64,000 nucleotides of DNA. Source: CAVWSM01 sp963798505. GTDB lineage: Bacteria; Actinomycetota; Actinomycetes; Jiangellales; Jiangellaceae. A program made the position numbers and the translations under genes. The stretch covers positions 186,001 to 250,000 of the forward strand of contig CAWCTX010000009.1 of assembly GCA_963798505.1 (NCBI GenBank). The letters are read 5' to 3'. Below the pieces are notes generated by a model. That model was not told where the DNA came from and made no database searches. It saw nothing but the letters and a program-made list of their open reading frames with translations. Positions 45,234-54,658 of this stretch are shown piece after piece (the first letter of the stretch is position 1; the number at the start of each line of letters is the position of its first letter).

Positions 45234-46250
45234 ATGACCGCTCCGACCGTTGAGCAGGACGACGTCATCGTCGAGGCCGGCTCCCACAGCGCCCCCTGGA
45301 ACCAGCCCGAGCTGCCAGATGAGGTCGAGCACGGCACCTTGGGTGCCGACCTGCAGTCGACCACGGAGCGGGTCACGATCGGCATCTTCATCGCCGTGCC
45401 GTTCCTCGCCATACTGGCGGCGATCCCGTTCGCCTGGGGTGGCTGGCTCGGCTGGACCGACGTGATCCTCGCTGTGGTCTTCTTCGCGATCGCCGGTCAT
45501 GGCATCACTGTCGGCTTCCACCGCTACTTCACCCATGGCGCCTTCAAGGCCAAGCGCCCGCTGCGCGTCGCGCTGGCCGTCGCGGGCAGCCTCGCCATCG
45601 AGGGCCCGGTGATCCGCTGGGTCGCCGACCACCGGCGGCACCACAAGTTCTCCGACAAGGAGGGCGACCCGCACTCGCCATGGCGCTACGGCGACAACGT
45701 CCCGGCGCTGATGAAGGGCATGCTGTACGCCCACATGGGCTGGATGTTCGACGTGGAGCAGACCAACCAGCGGCAGTACGCGCCGGATCTGCTCGACGAC
45801 AAGGACATCGTGCGGGTCAGCCGCGCCTTCCCATGGCTGGTGCTGACCTCGCTGCTGCTCCCGGCAGTTCTCGGTGGGCTCATCACCTGGTCTTGGCAGG
45901 GCGCGCTCACTGCGTTCTTCTGGGCGTCGCTCGTACGGGTCGGGCTGCTGCACCACGTCACCTGGTCGATCAACTCGATCTGCCACGCGATCGGTGAGCG
46001 GCCATTCAAGAGCCGCGACAAGTCCGGCAACGTCTGGTGGCTCGCGCTCCTGTCGATGGGCGAGTCGTGGCACAACCTGCACCACGCCGACCCGACCTGC
46101 GCCCGCCACGGCGTGCTCCGCGGCCAGATCGACTCGTCGGCCCGGGTGATCCAGGCATTCGAGAAGCTCGGATGGGCGTACGACGTGCGCTGGCCCAGTG
46201 CGGAGCGGGTCGCCCGCAAGCGCATCACCGACTCTCCCGCGGCGGGCTGA
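45234..46250 (+). CDS. Acyl-CoA / fatty acid delta-9-type desaturase
   Basis: A 338-residue di-iron membrane desaturase. The three histidine boxes are intact: HRYFTH, DHRRHHKF and WHNLHHADP. Four main hydrophobic helices are present. The block EGPVIRWVADHRRHH resembles stearoyl-CoA desaturases of actinobacteria. It introduces a double bond into saturated acyl chains and so adjusts membrane fluidity. ATG 45234 is the first start. A strong palindrome upstream suggests repressor control. It is followed after 46 bp by ogt. Confidence 0.93.
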   Translation: MTAPTVEQDDVIVEAGSHSAPWNQPELPDEVEHGTLGADLQSTTERVTIGIFIAVPFLAILAAIPFAWGGWLGWTDVILAVVFFAIAGHGITVGFHRYFTHGAFKAKRPLRVALAVAGSLAIEGPVIRWVADHRRHHKFSDKEGDPHSPWRYGDNVPALMKGMLYAHMGWMFDVEQTNQRQYAPDLLDDKDIVRVSRAFPWLVLTSLLLPAVLGGLITWSWQGALTAFFWASLVRVGLLHHVTWSINSICHAIGERPFKSRDKSGNVWWLALLSMGESWHNLHHADPTCARHGVLRGQIDSSARVIQAFEKLGWAYDVRWPSAERVARKRITDSPAAG

Positions 46251-46296
46251 CGGCGGTCCGCCGATCGTGTCGGTCGACGCTGGCAGGATCCATCAC

Positions 46297-46812
46297 GTGA
46301 CACCTGCCGCGACAGACGCCTGGACGCTGGCGCCCACCCCGCTCGGTGACCTGCTGCTCCGCACCGACGGCGACGCCCTGACGTCGCTGCTGTTCGTCGA
46401 CGAGGCCGGAGCGATCGAGCCTGTCGGCATCCGCGACGACAGCGCCGCGGTGCTGGGCAGGGTGCGGGCCGAGCTCGCGGCCTACTTCGCTCGGGAGCTG
46501 ACCGAGTTCTCGGTGCCTGTGAGGCCGCGCGGTTCGACCTTCCAGCAGCAGGTCTGGCGATTGCTGAGCGCGATTCCCTACGGCACCACGACGTCCTACG
46601 GCGTCCTCGCCAGAAGGCTGGGCAAGCCTCAGGCGGCACGGGCGGTCGGCCTGGCCAACGGCGCCAACCCGGTCGCGATCATCGTGCCCTGCCACCGGGT
46701 CGTCGGCAGCACAGGCGCGCTCACCGGCTACGGCGGCGGCATGTGGCGCAAGCGGCTGCTGCTCGACCTGGAGATGGGGCTACCGTTCCCCGAGGGGATG
46801 ATGGCCGGGTGA
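46297..46812 (+). CDS. ogt: Methylated-DNA--protein-cysteine methyltransferase
   Basis: A 171-residue suicide alkyltransferase that repairs O6-alkylguanine. The active-site block IIVPCHRVVGSTGALTGYGGG is complete (split here as IIVPCHRVV and GALTGYGGG), with the acceptor Cys in PCHR. The DNA-binding part FQQQVWRLLSAIPYGTTTSYG precedes it. GTG 46297 is chosen as the first start that keeps the N-terminal domain intact. The stop overlaps the tetR start (GTGA). Confidence 0.95.
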   Translation: MTPAATDAWTLAPTPLGDLLLRTDGDALTSLLFVDEAGAIEPVGIRDDSAAVLGRVRAELAAYFARELTEFSVPVRPRGSTFQQQVWRLLSAIPYGTTTSYGVLARRLGKPQAARAVGLANGANPVAIIVPCHRVVGSTGALTGYGGGMWRKRLLLDLEMGLPFPEGMMAG

Positions 46813-47468
46813 CCAGCAGGCATTCGGCGGAGCCGCCCACGTCGGCCGCACCCAGCCGTGTCCGGATGAGTGGCAAGGAGCGGCGCGAGCAGCTGCTCGA
46901 CATCGGGCGTGCGCTGTTTGCCGAGCGCGGGTTCGAGGGTGCGAGCGTCGAGGAGATCGCGTCGCGGGCCAAGGTCTCCAAGCCGGTGGTCTATGAGCAC
47001 TTCGGCGGCAAGGAGGGTCTCTACGCGGTCGTCGTCGACCGGGAGATGAGCCGGCTGCTCGACTCGATCACCACCACGCTCGGCACCGAGGCACACCCGC
47101 GCAAGGTCCTGGAGCGCGCGGCGCTCGCCCTGCTGGACTACATCGAGCACTCGACCGACGGCTTTCGCATCCTCGTGCGCGTCTCGCCGGTTGCGCAGTC
47201 GACCGGCTCGTTCGCCAGCCTGATCTCCGACGCGGCGAGCCAGGTCGAGCACATCCTGGCCAGCGAGTTCAAGGCCCGCGGGTTCGACCCCAAGATGGCG
47301 CCGATGTATTCGCAGATGCTCGTCGGCATGGTGGCGCTCACCGGCCAGTGGTGGCTCGACGAGCGCAAGCCCCGCAAGGCCGATGTGGCCGCGCACCTGG
47401 TCAACCTGGCCTGGAACGGCCTCGCCCATCTGGAGGCCAAGCCGGCACTGACCGAGCGGCGAGCCTGA
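46809..47468 (+). CDS. TetR-family transcriptional regulator
   Basis: 219 residues; GTG 46809 overlaps the ogt stop. The N-terminal HTH reads REQLLDIGRALFAERGFEGAS, then VEEIASRAKVSKPVVYEHFGGKEGLYAVV. The C-terminal ligand-binding part is helical (FRILVRVSPVAQSTGSFASL). It shares an operon with the desaturase and ogt, so control of the palindrome at 45161-45186 and response to acyl-CoA or lipid signals is plausible. That link is inference. Confidence 0.92.
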   Translation: MTSRHSAEPPTSAAPSRVRMSGKERREQLLDIGRALFAERGFEGASVEEIASRAKVSKPVVYEHFGGKEGLYAVVVDREMSRLLDSITTTLGTEAHPRKVLERAALALLDYIEHSTDGFRILVRVSPVAQSTGSFASLISDAASQVEHILASEFKARGFDPKMAPMYSQMLVGMVALTGQWWLDERKPRKADVAAHLVNLAWNGLAHLEAKPALTERRA

Positions 47469-48254
47469 CTAGGGCTTGCGGGCGACGACGAAGACCCGGC
47501 GGAACGGCAGCACCGTGCCATGTGCCTCGAGCGGGTAGGCCTTCCGCAGCCCCATGGCGTACTGCTCGGTGAACTCGCGCGCCTCGTCCCGGCTGAGCGC
47601 GCTCAGCACCGGCCGCAGCGCGGTGCCGCTGACCCAGTCGAGCACGGGGTCGTCACCAGAGAGCACCTGCAGATAGGTCGTCTCCCACACGTCGACTGTG
47701 AGGCCCAGGGCCGCAAGCCGGTGAAGGTAGACGAGCGGGTCGTGCGAGTCCGGGCGCGCTACGCGATCCGGCCCCACACGGTCCCGCCACTGCGGCGAGT
47801 CCGACAGCGCGCGGAGCAGCGTGTGGCTCGGCTCGCCGAAGTTGCCGGGCACCTGGAAGGCGAACCAGCCACCGGCGGCGACCGACTCGACGAGGTCGGG
47901 CAGCAGGTCGAGGTGGCCCGGCACCCACTGGAGCGTGGCGTTGGAGACGACCACGTCGACCCGCTCGACCGGCCGCCAGTCGCGCAGGTCGCCGAGTCGC
48001 ACCTCGAGATTGCGGCCCGCCGCTGTCGCCGCGGCGACGACCGGCTCCGCCGCGGCGACCATCGCCGGCGACGAGTCGAGGCCGAGCACATGGGCCCGCG
48101 GCCAGCGCTCGGCGAGCAGGGCGGTCTGGGTCGCCGGGCCGCAGCCCAGATCGACGACGGTGCTCGGGTTGGTCGCCGTTATCCGGCTGACGAGCTCGAC
48201 GAACGGACGCGACCGCTCGTCGGAGAAGCGCTGGTAGACGGCCGGGTCCCACAT
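47469..48254 (-). CDS. tam: Trans-aconitate 2-methyltransferase
   Basis: A 261-residue SAM enzyme that methylates trans-aconitate, an inhibitor by-product of aconitase. Tam-type sequence: MWDPAVYQRFSDERSRPF, TVVDLGCGPATQTALLAERWP, LGLDSSPAMVAAA, VVSNATLQWVPGH and FQVPGNFGEPSH. It diverges from marR across 65 bp that contain a palindromic site. It is convergent with tetR. Confidence 0.92.
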   Translation of the reverse strand: MWDPAVYQRFSDERSRPFVELVSRITATNPSTVVDLGCGPATQTALLAERWPRAHVLGLDSSPAMVAAAEPVVAAATAAGRNLEVRLGDLRDWRPVERVDVVVSNATLQWVPGHLDLLPDLVESVAAGGWFAFQVPGNFGEPSHTLLRALSDSPQWRDRVGPDRVARPDSHDPLVYLHRLAALGLTVDVWETTYLQVLSGDDPVLDWVSGTALRPVLSALSRDEAREFTEQYAMGLRKAYPLEAHGTVLPFRRVFVVARKP

Positions 48255-48280
48255 GGACAGCCATGCTGGCTCGCAAGATG

Positions 48281-48294
48281 TCTTGACGTCAAGA
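48281..48294. promoter_or_regulatory. Palindrome in the tam / marR divergent spacer (probable MarR operator)
   Basis: TCTTGACGTCAAGA is a perfect 14-bp palindrome, flanked by further AAGATG and CTTGACG half-sites. It lies 27 bp before the tam start and 26 bp before the marR start, where an autoregulating MarR-family repressor normally binds. Confidence 0.65.
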
Positions 48295-48319
48295 TGCTTG
48301 ACGGAGATAGAGTCTGCGT

Positions 48320-48817
48320 GTGGAGCAGCGGGACGAGGTTGACGAGCTCGTCGATGCCTGGCGGCGCGAGCGGCCCGACCTCGATGCCGAGCCGCTCGAG
48401 GTGCTGAGCCGCGTCACCCGGCTGGCCCGCCACCTCGACCGGGCCCGCCGCGCCGCGTTCGCCGAGCACGGCCTCGAGAGCTGGGAGTTCGACGTGCTGT
48501 CCGCGCTGCGGCGCGCGGGCCCTCCGTACGAGCTGTCACCCGGCCGGCTCCTGGCCCCCACCCTCGTCACCAGCGGCACCATGACCAACCGGGTCGACAA
48601 GCTGGTGGCGCGCGGCTTCGTCGACCGGCGCCCCGACCCCGACGACCGGCGCAGCGTGCTCGTTCGGCTGACCCCCGCCGGCCGCGAGACGGTCGACGCG
48701 GCGATGGCCGGACTGCTGCGCCGCGAGCGTGATCTCCTCGGCCGGCTGAGCGCGGCGCAGCGGCGGCAGCTGGCGGGACTGCTGCGCACGATCGTCGCGC
48801 CGTTCGACGCGCCCTAG
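48320..48817 (+). CDS. MarR-family transcriptional regulator
   Basis: 165 residues, GTG 48320. The winged HTH is clear: ESWEFDVLSALRRAG, LLAPTLVTSGTMTNRVDKL, and the wing RRPDPDDRRSVLVRLTPAG. The N- and C-terminal helices for dimerisation are present. It is divergent from tam with a palindrome between them, so it probably represses itself and tam. The ligand is unknown. Confidence 0.92.
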   Translation: MEQRDEVDELVDAWRRERPDLDAEPLEVLSRVTRLARHLDRARRAAFAEHGLESWEFDVLSALRRAGPPYELSPGRLLAPTLVTSGTMTNRVDKLVARGFVDRRPDPDDRRSVLVRLTPAGRETVDAAMAGLLRRERDLLGRLSAAQRRQLAGLLRTIVAPFDAP

Positions 48818-50568
48818 GACTCCTCGGCCAGGGCCAGCCAGCGTTCCTCGATCTCGTCGCGCTCGGCGAACAACGCCCGCAGCTCGGCGTCGAGGGCGAG
48901 CACGCGTTCATGGTCGGTCGCCGCTGCTGCCATCTCGTCGTGCAGGCGGGCCTCCCGCTTGCCGATCTTGTCCAGCTCACGCTCGAGCCTCGCCATCTCC
49001 TTGCGGGTGGCGCGAGAGTCGCCCGTACGGGTTCGGCTGGTGTCGTCGCCCGCTGCGGAAGCGGCAGCGAGCTCCGCGCGCCGGCGGAGATATTCGTCGA
49101 TGCCGCCGGGGAGCATCCGCAGGGCACCGTCACCGAGCAGGGCCCAGACGCGGTCGGTCACCCGCTCGAGGAACCACCGGTCGTGGCTCACGACAACCAG
49201 CGATCCGGGCCAGCTGTCGAGCAGGTCCTCGAGCACCGTGAGCGTCTCGATGTCGAGGTCGTTGGTCGGCTCGTCGAGCAGCAGCGCGTTGGGCTCGGCC
49301 ATCAGCAGCCGCAGCAGCTGAAGCCGGCGTCGCTCCCCGCCGGACAGGTCGCCCACCGGCGTCCACTGCCGTTCACGGCCGAAGCCGAACCGCTCGAGCA
49401 GCTGGCTCGCCGTGGCTTCGCGTCCCTTGCCGAGGTTGACCACGCGGGCGACCTCTTCGACGGCCTCGAGCACGCGCAGCGCCGGATCCAGTTCGGTGAC
49501 CTCCTGGGACAGGTGGGCAAACCTGACCGTGCGCCCGCGGACGACCTTGCCAGCATCGGCCGCAGCTCACCGTCGAGCAGCCGCAGCAACGACGTCTTGC
49601 CCGCGCCGTTGACGCCGACGAGCCCGATGCGGTCGCCAGGCCCGAGCTGCCAGGTCACCCGGTCGATCAGCGTGCGCCCGCCGCGCGTCAAGGAGACGTC
49701 CTCGAGGTCGACGACCGTCCTGCCCAGGCGGGCGCTCGCGAACTTCGCAAGCTCGAGCGAGTCACGCGCCGGTGGCTCGCCGGCGATCAGCTCCTCCGCG
49801 GCGGCGATGCGGAACTTTGGCTTGCTCGTACGCGCCGGCGGGCCCCGCCGCAGCCAGGCGAGCTCCTTGCGCAGCAGGTTCTGCCGACGGGACTCCTCGG
49901 CTGCGGCGATCCGGGACCGCTCCGCCTTGGCGAGGACGTATGCGCTGTAGCCACCCTCGTACGACTCCACGCCCGCGCCGACCACCTCCCACGTCTGCGT
50001 CGCGACGGTGTCGAGGAACCAGCGGTCGTGGGTCACGACGATCACGGCCTCAGGCCGGGCGGCGAGGTGCCGGCCGAGCCAGTCGATGGCCTCGACGTCG
50101 AGGTGGTTGGTCGGCTCGTCGAGGATGATGAGGCCGTGGCGGTGGACGAGCACCGAGGCCAGCGCCACCCGGCGCCGCTCACCGCCCGAGAGCGGGCCGA
50201 CCGTCGCGCCCAGCGGAATCCCGCCGAGCAGCGCCGCGAGGACCTCGCGGACCCACGCGTCGCCCGCCCAGTCGTGCTCGGGTCGGTCGCCGACGACGCA
50301 GTGGCGGACCGTCGTCTCGGGGTCGAGGTCGTCGGCCTGCCCGACCCAGCCGATCGACAGCCCGCCGGTGTGGGTGACGCGCCCCGCGTCCGGCGCCTCC
50401 CGCTTGGCGAGCAGCCGGAGCAAAGTCGATCTTGCCGCCCCCGTTGCGCCCGACGACGCCGATGCGGTCGCCGGCCGACACACCGATGCTCAGGCCGTCG
50501 AGGAGGGTGCGCGTGCCATAGACCTTGCGTACGGATTCGGCATTCACGAGGTTGACGGGAGCAGCCAT
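48814..50568 (-). pseudogene. ABC-F family ATPase (ribosome-associated type), two frameshifts
   Basis: Reads from ATG 50568 (MAAPVNLVNAESVRKVYGTR) to TAG 48814, about 585 residues after repair. It has two ATP-binding cassettes and no transmembrane part. Cassette 1: GVVGRNGGGK, then after an extra base at about 50430 STLLRLL, LSGGERRRVALAS, ILDEPTNHLD. Cassette 2: GVNGAGKTSLLRLL, then after a missing base at about 49553 AGKVV-type sequence, DLSGGERRRLQLLRLL, LLDEPTNDLD. The C-terminal coiled coil RKEMARLERELDKIGKRE is like that of Uup-type proteins. It acts on translating ribosomes or DNA ends, and the subfamily is not settled. The breaks look like sequencing indels. Confidence 0.85.
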
Positions 50569-50583
50569 GGCGGTGCCAGCATC

Positions 50584-51498
50584 TCAGCCGATGATGCGCG
50601 CACCCGCGACCGGGCCGTAGGCGCGCGTCACCTCGGTCGCGGCTCCCGTAGCGGTGAGCGCCACCGCGATGTCGAGCGCGTGCGCCTCGTCGCTGGCGAG
50701 GAAGGCGCACGTCGGCCCCGATCCCGAGACGACACAACCGAGGGCGCCCAGGTCGCGGCCGGACTCGAGGGTCAGCCGCAGCCGCGGATCGAGCGCGGTC
50801 GCCGCGCGCTCCAGGTCGTTGTGCAGGGCGGTGCCGAGCGCTTCCGGGTCACCGGCCCGCAGCGCGCTCATCAACGCCCCCGAGAGCGACGGTCGGGGCA
50901 CCGGGTTGCGGCCGCGCAGCCGGTCGAGCTCGGCATAGACCTCAGGCGTCGAGAGCCCGTCGTCGGAGAAGGCGAAGACCCAGTGGTATGTGCCGCGCGC
51001 GAGCGCCGGGGTGAGCTGCTCGCCGCGCCCGGTGCCGACCGCCGTACCCCCGAGCAACGCGAACGGCACATCGCTGCCGAGGCGCGCGGCGAGGCGGACC
51101 AGCTCCTCGCGGCCGAGCATCGTGCCCCAGAGCGCGTCGCACGCGACCAGTGCGGCCGCCGCGTCGGCGCTCCCCCCGGCCATGCCACCGGCCACCGGGA
51201 TTCCCTTGCTGATCAGCAGCTTGGCTCCTGCCCGTACGCCCGCATAGTCGGCGAGCAGCCGCGCGGCCCGCACCGCGAGGTTGGTCTCGTCGGTCGGCAC
51301 AAGGTCTGCCTGCTTCCCCGTCACCGTCACGCTGAACTCGGGGTCGGCAACGGGCAGCGCCGTGATCTCGTCGTGCAGCGAGACCGCATGAAAGACGGAG
51401 ACGAGGTCGTGGTAACCGTCGGCCCGAACGGGTCCCACCGAGAGGGCCAGGTTCACCTTCGCCGGCGCCCTTGCGATCACGCGGGCGGGCAGCGACAT
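50584..51498 (-). CDS. ispE: 4-diphosphocytidyl-2-C-methyl-D-erythritol kinase
   Basis: A 304-residue GHMP kinase of the MEP isoprenoid pathway, supplying among others the undecaprenyl carrier. ATG 51498 lies 10 nt after the rsmA stop, the conserved pairing. Motifs: APAKVNLALSVGPVRADGYH, then the ATP loop PVAGGMAGGSADAAAAL, GSDVPFALLGGTAVGTGRG, and the C-terminal VSGSGPTCAFLA. Confidence 0.96.
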   Translation of the reverse strand: MSLPARVIARAPAKVNLALSVGPVRADGYHDLVSVFHAVSLHDEITALPVADPEFSVTVTGKQADLVPTDETNLAVRAARLLADYAGVRAGAKLLISKGIPVAGGMAGGSADAAAALVACDALWGTMLGREELVRLAARLGSDVPFALLGGTAVGTGRGEQLTPALARGTYHWVFAFSDDGLSTPEVYAELDRLRGRNPVPRPSLSGALMSALRAGDPEALGTALHNDLERAATALDPRLRLTLESGRDLGALGCVVSGSGPTCAFLASDEAHALDIAVALTATGAATEVTRAYGPVAGARIIG

Positions 51499-51508
51499 GG
51501 GCGGCACG

Positions 51509-52351
51509 TTACCGCGGACGGGCCTCCGCGACGCGCGCAAAGTCGTCGATCGCCAGCTGCTCACCGCGGGTGCGTGGGTCGATGCCTGCGCTGCGGAGCG
51601 CCTGCTCGGCGCCGTCGGCGGAGCCGGCCCAACCGGCCAGAGCGGCCCGCAGGGTCTTGCGGCGCTGCGCGAAGGCGGCGTCGACCACCGCGAACACCTC
51701 CTCGCGTGAGGATGTCGTCTGCGGCGGCTCGCGGCGGTCGAGCGCGACCAACCCGGAGTCGACATTCGGCGCCGGCCAGAACACGGTGCGTCCCACGTGG
51801 CCGGCGCGTTTGACCGAGGCGTACCACGCGGCCTTCACCGACGGCACCCCGTAGATGCGCGATCCGGGGTCGGCGGCCAGCCGATCGGCCACTTCGGCCT
51901 GCACCATGACGAGAGTCCGCCTGATCGACCCGAACCGCTCCAGCAGATGCAGCAGTACGGGAACCGCGACGTTGTAGGGCAGGTTGGCGACGAGCGCCGT
52001 CGGTGCCGGGCCGGGCAGGTCGACGACACGTAGGGCGTCCTGCGCGACAACCTCCAGCCGGTCAGCCAGGGACGGTGCGTGGGCCTGCACCGTCGAGGGC
52101 AACGCCGCCGCCAGCACCGGATCGATCTCGACCGCGACGACACGGCCGACCTCGGGCAGCAGCGCGAGCGTCAGCGACCCCAGCCCGGGCCCGACTTCGA
52201 TGACGACATCGTCAGGGCGCAGCTCGGCGGCCCGCACGATGCGGCGCACCGTGTTGGCGTCGATGACGAAGTTCTGACCGCGGGCCTTGGTGGGGCGCAG
52301 GTCTAGCTGCGCCGCGAGCCGACGCACGTCCGCCGCACCGAGCAGAGTCAC
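51509..52351 (-). CDS. rsmA: 16S rRNA dimethyladenosine transferase RsmA/KsgA
   Basis: Dimethylates A1518 and A1519 of 16S rRNA during 30S maturation. About 280 residues from GTG 52351; TTG 52369 is a possible longer start. Motifs: RPTKARGQNFVIDANTVRRI, VIEVGPGLGSLTLALLP, VAVEIDPVLAAAL, ALVANLPYNVAVPVLLHLL and the C-terminal helical domain. It is followed closely by ispE and preceded by rpf, the usual actinobacterial order. A long hairpin lies just upstream of the start. Confidence 0.95.
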   Translation of the reverse strand: MTLLGAADVRRLAAQLDLRPTKARGQNFVIDANTVRRIVRAAELRPDDVVIEVGPGLGSLTLALLPEVGRVVAVEIDPVLAAALPSTVQAHAPSLADRLEVVAQDALRVVDLPGPAPTALVANLPYNVAVPVLLHLLERFGSIRRTLVMVQAEVADRLAADPGSRIYGVPSVKAAWYASVKRAGHVGRTVFWPAPNVDSGLVALDRREPPQTTSSREEVFAVVDAAFAQRRKTLRAALAGWAGSADGAEQALRSAGIDPRTRGEQLAIDDFARVAEARPR

Positions 52352-52356
52352 GCGAC

Positions 52357-52419
52357 GATCATGCGACAAGACGACATCTGCGGCCTCATGGCGTCGCGGA
52401 TGTCGTCTTGTCGATGATC
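52357..52419. repeat. Long hairpin between rpf and rsmA
   Basis: The left arm 52357-52378 (GATCATGCGACAAGACGACATC, shown in parts: GATCATG, CGACAAGACGACATC) pairs with 52399-52419 (GATGTCGTCTTGTC, GATGATC). Pairing covers 21 bp with a single bulged G, around a 20-nt loop. No T-run follows on either strand. It may be the rpf transcript end, an mRNA stabiliser, or a member of a palindromic repeat family with 39800-39847. Confidence 0.8.
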
Positions 52420-52430
52420 CGGAGACCGTG

Positions 52431-53552
52431 TCAGGTCGGCAGGCCGAGCTTGCGCGCGCACCCGGGCCACGGCACCGTAGCCGCCCGAGGCGTCGCGCAG
52501 CTTGGTGGCCACCGCGATCTGCTGCTCGCGGGTCGCCTGGTGCGGCAGCGGTGCGTACTGGGTGCCGCCGTAGCGACTCGCCAGGTGCCGGCCGAGAACT
52601 GCAGGCCGCCGTAGTAGCCGTTGCCGGTGTTGATCGCCCAGTTGCCGCCCGACTCGCACTGCGCCAGCCGGTCCCAGACGCTGCCGTCGGTCACCGGAGG
52701 CGGGGCGGGAGCGGCCGGGCGGTCCTTGGTGCCGACCGCGACGACCTCAGTCACCGGTTCCTTGGTGACCGTTTCTCCGACGACCTGGCGGGCGATCTCG
52801 ACGCCGTTCTCGTACGTGATGACGACGGTCTGGGTCTTGGCGCCCTGGACTCCGTCGGCCAGGACCTTGGTCTCGCCCTTGAAGAGCGCGGCGTCGTCCT
52901 GCTTGGTGACCGCGTGGTCGATTGCGACCTCCACCGCCTCCTCGCGCGTCTCCAGTCGCCGCACCGTGACGGTGGCTCCGGTCGCGAGGCGCGTCGTCGA
53001 GGCCGGCTCGGCGACATCGTCGGCGTCAAGCGTCACGCCGAGCTCGCTGAACAGCTCCTCGACCGTGACGGCCGTCGTGGTGACCGCGCGCGGGCTGCCG
53101 CCGTCGACGAAGGTGATGGCCTTCGGTGTGGCGACGACGAGGTCGAGTCCCTTGCGGCCGATGAACGCGGATCGCGAGACCGAAAGCTCGGCGCCCTCGT
53201 GGGCGATGCCCATCTCGGCGAGCGCGTCATCGACGGATCGCGCCGTCACCCACACGGTGCGCTGCTCGCCGTCGACGGTCAGGTCAAGCGGGCGCCCATA
53301 GCGCACCGACACCTTTGAGCCGTCCTTGACGCTCGACGCCAGCGATGGCGACACCTTGTCGTGGTCACCGAGCTCGAGTCCTTCGCTCTCGAGAACCGCG
53401 GAGACGGTGTCGCCGAAGGTGTGCACGGTCTTGGACTTGCCGTCAACGCTCAGGGTCACCGTGTTGTCGAACGTCGTGAATGCTGTCGTTCCACCGACAA
53501 GCGCAGCCACTACGGCGCCATTGATCGCCAAGGTCTTGGCGGACAGTCGCAC
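52431..53552 (-). pseudogene. Resuscitation-promoting factor (RpfB-like), two compensating frameshifts
   Basis: Secreted muralytic factor that helps dormant actinobacteria resume growth. GTG 53552 has GGAG just upstream; ATG 53588 is a longer alternative. N-terminal helix LAINGAVVAALVGGTTAFTT, three DUF348 repeats (VTLSVDGKSKTVHTFGDTV type), a G5 domain (EEAVEVAIDH to ENGVEIARQVVGE) and the lysozyme-like catalytic domain WDRLAQCESGGNWAINTGNG with its Glu. After YYGGLQFSAGTW the frame shifts (about 52583), continues RYGGTQYAPLPHQATREQQI, and shifts back (about 52463) to PGCARKLGLPT. Total shift is zero, so both are probably sequencing indels. Confidence 0.88.
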
Positions 53553-53768
53553 AATGCTCCAGAGCTCGCAGTTCCCGGGCACGGGCATGGGTGGGCGGGG
53601 CGGACCGACATGCAGTGCTCCGCAGCGTCACGGCAGAGACCTGCAACTCGGCACGCCCCCGTGCGCCACCCGGAGCTTCCTCGACCCCGGCTAACGTCAC
53701 GGGACCATAACGGCCCCAACGGCCCGTTGCCAAGCCTTGGCGTTCACAAGCGCACAAGATCGCGTGGC

Positions 53769-54618
53769 CTACCAGGGCCCGCCGAACGCGCGGAAGGTGT
53801 TGTCCCACAACGCCTGGCAGACCTCGCCAAGGTCACGTTGGAGCTCGGATGCCATGCGCCGTACGGTGATCGGGACGAGGTACGACGCGTTGACCTGCCC
53901 GCGATAAGGGTGCGGAGTGAGATACGGCGCGTCGGTCTCGGTGAGCAGCTGGGCCAGCGGTGTGACACGCATCGCATCCCGCAGTGACTCTGCGTTCTTG
54001 AATGTCACGGTGCCCGCGAACGACAGGAACCAGCCACGTTCGACGCAGTGCGGCCGCCATCTCCGCGTCGCCGCTGAAGCAGTGGAACACCACTCGCTCC
54101 GGTGCGCCCTCCTCCTCGAGCACGCGCAGCACGTCGTCGTGCGAGTCCCGGTCGTGGATGACCAGCGTGCGGTCCAGCCGCTTGGCCATGTCGATGTGCG
54201 CGCGGAACGACTCCTCTTGCGCCGTACGGCCCTCGGGGCCGGTGCGGAAGTAGTCGAGGCCGGTCTCCCCGACCGCGCGCACCCGCGGCGACGACGCGGC
54301 CAGCCGCTCGATCTCCGCGAGCCCGGCATCGAGCTCACCGCGCGCGCCAAGCGCTGGCGCCTCGTTGGGGTGCAGCGACACGCCGGCGACGACGGCGTCC
54401 AGGCGCTCGGCGACCTCGACCGCCCACGCCGCACCGGGCAGGTCGCAGCCGATCTGCACGATGCGCGTCACGCCGACCGACTGCAGCGGCGGCCACGGCG
54501 GCCTCCGCATCAAGCGAATCCGTCGACGTCGGCGATGTCGAGGTGGCAGTGCGTGTCGACGACAGGGCGACGGCAGCGGCTCGGGCGCGGGCGGCCGGGC
54601 GGCATCCCGCGTGCTCAC
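53769..54618 (-). pseudogene. tatD: TatD-family metal-dependent DNase, several frameshifts
   Basis: TIM-barrel hydrolase with DNase activity. GTG 54618 (MSTRDAARPPAPEPLPSP) fits the spacing after metG. Blocks occur in three frames: VVDTHCHLDIADVDGFA, then DAEAAVAAAA, then VGVTRIVQIGCDLPGA, VGETGLDYFRTGPEG, VIHDRDSHDDVL and VFHCFSGDAEMA. After another break near 54060 come HCVERGWFLSFAGTVTFKN, LLTETDAPYLTPHPYRG and WDNTFRAFGGPW. All metal-ligand motifs (THCHLD, GE, IHDRDSH, HCFSGD, ETDAP) are present across frames. Three single-base insertions within about 70 bp near 54.5 kb strongly suggest poor base quality. Confidence 0.85.
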
Positions 54619-54658
54619 GAAGGGTTCGCCATCGAAAGCGCGCTCGAACCCTTCGCGA

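Noticed and set aside
53552..53588. ATG 53588 as the certain start of the rpf gene
   Set aside because: No ribosome binding site precedes it, whereas GTG 53552 has GGAG close upstream; kept only as an alternative.
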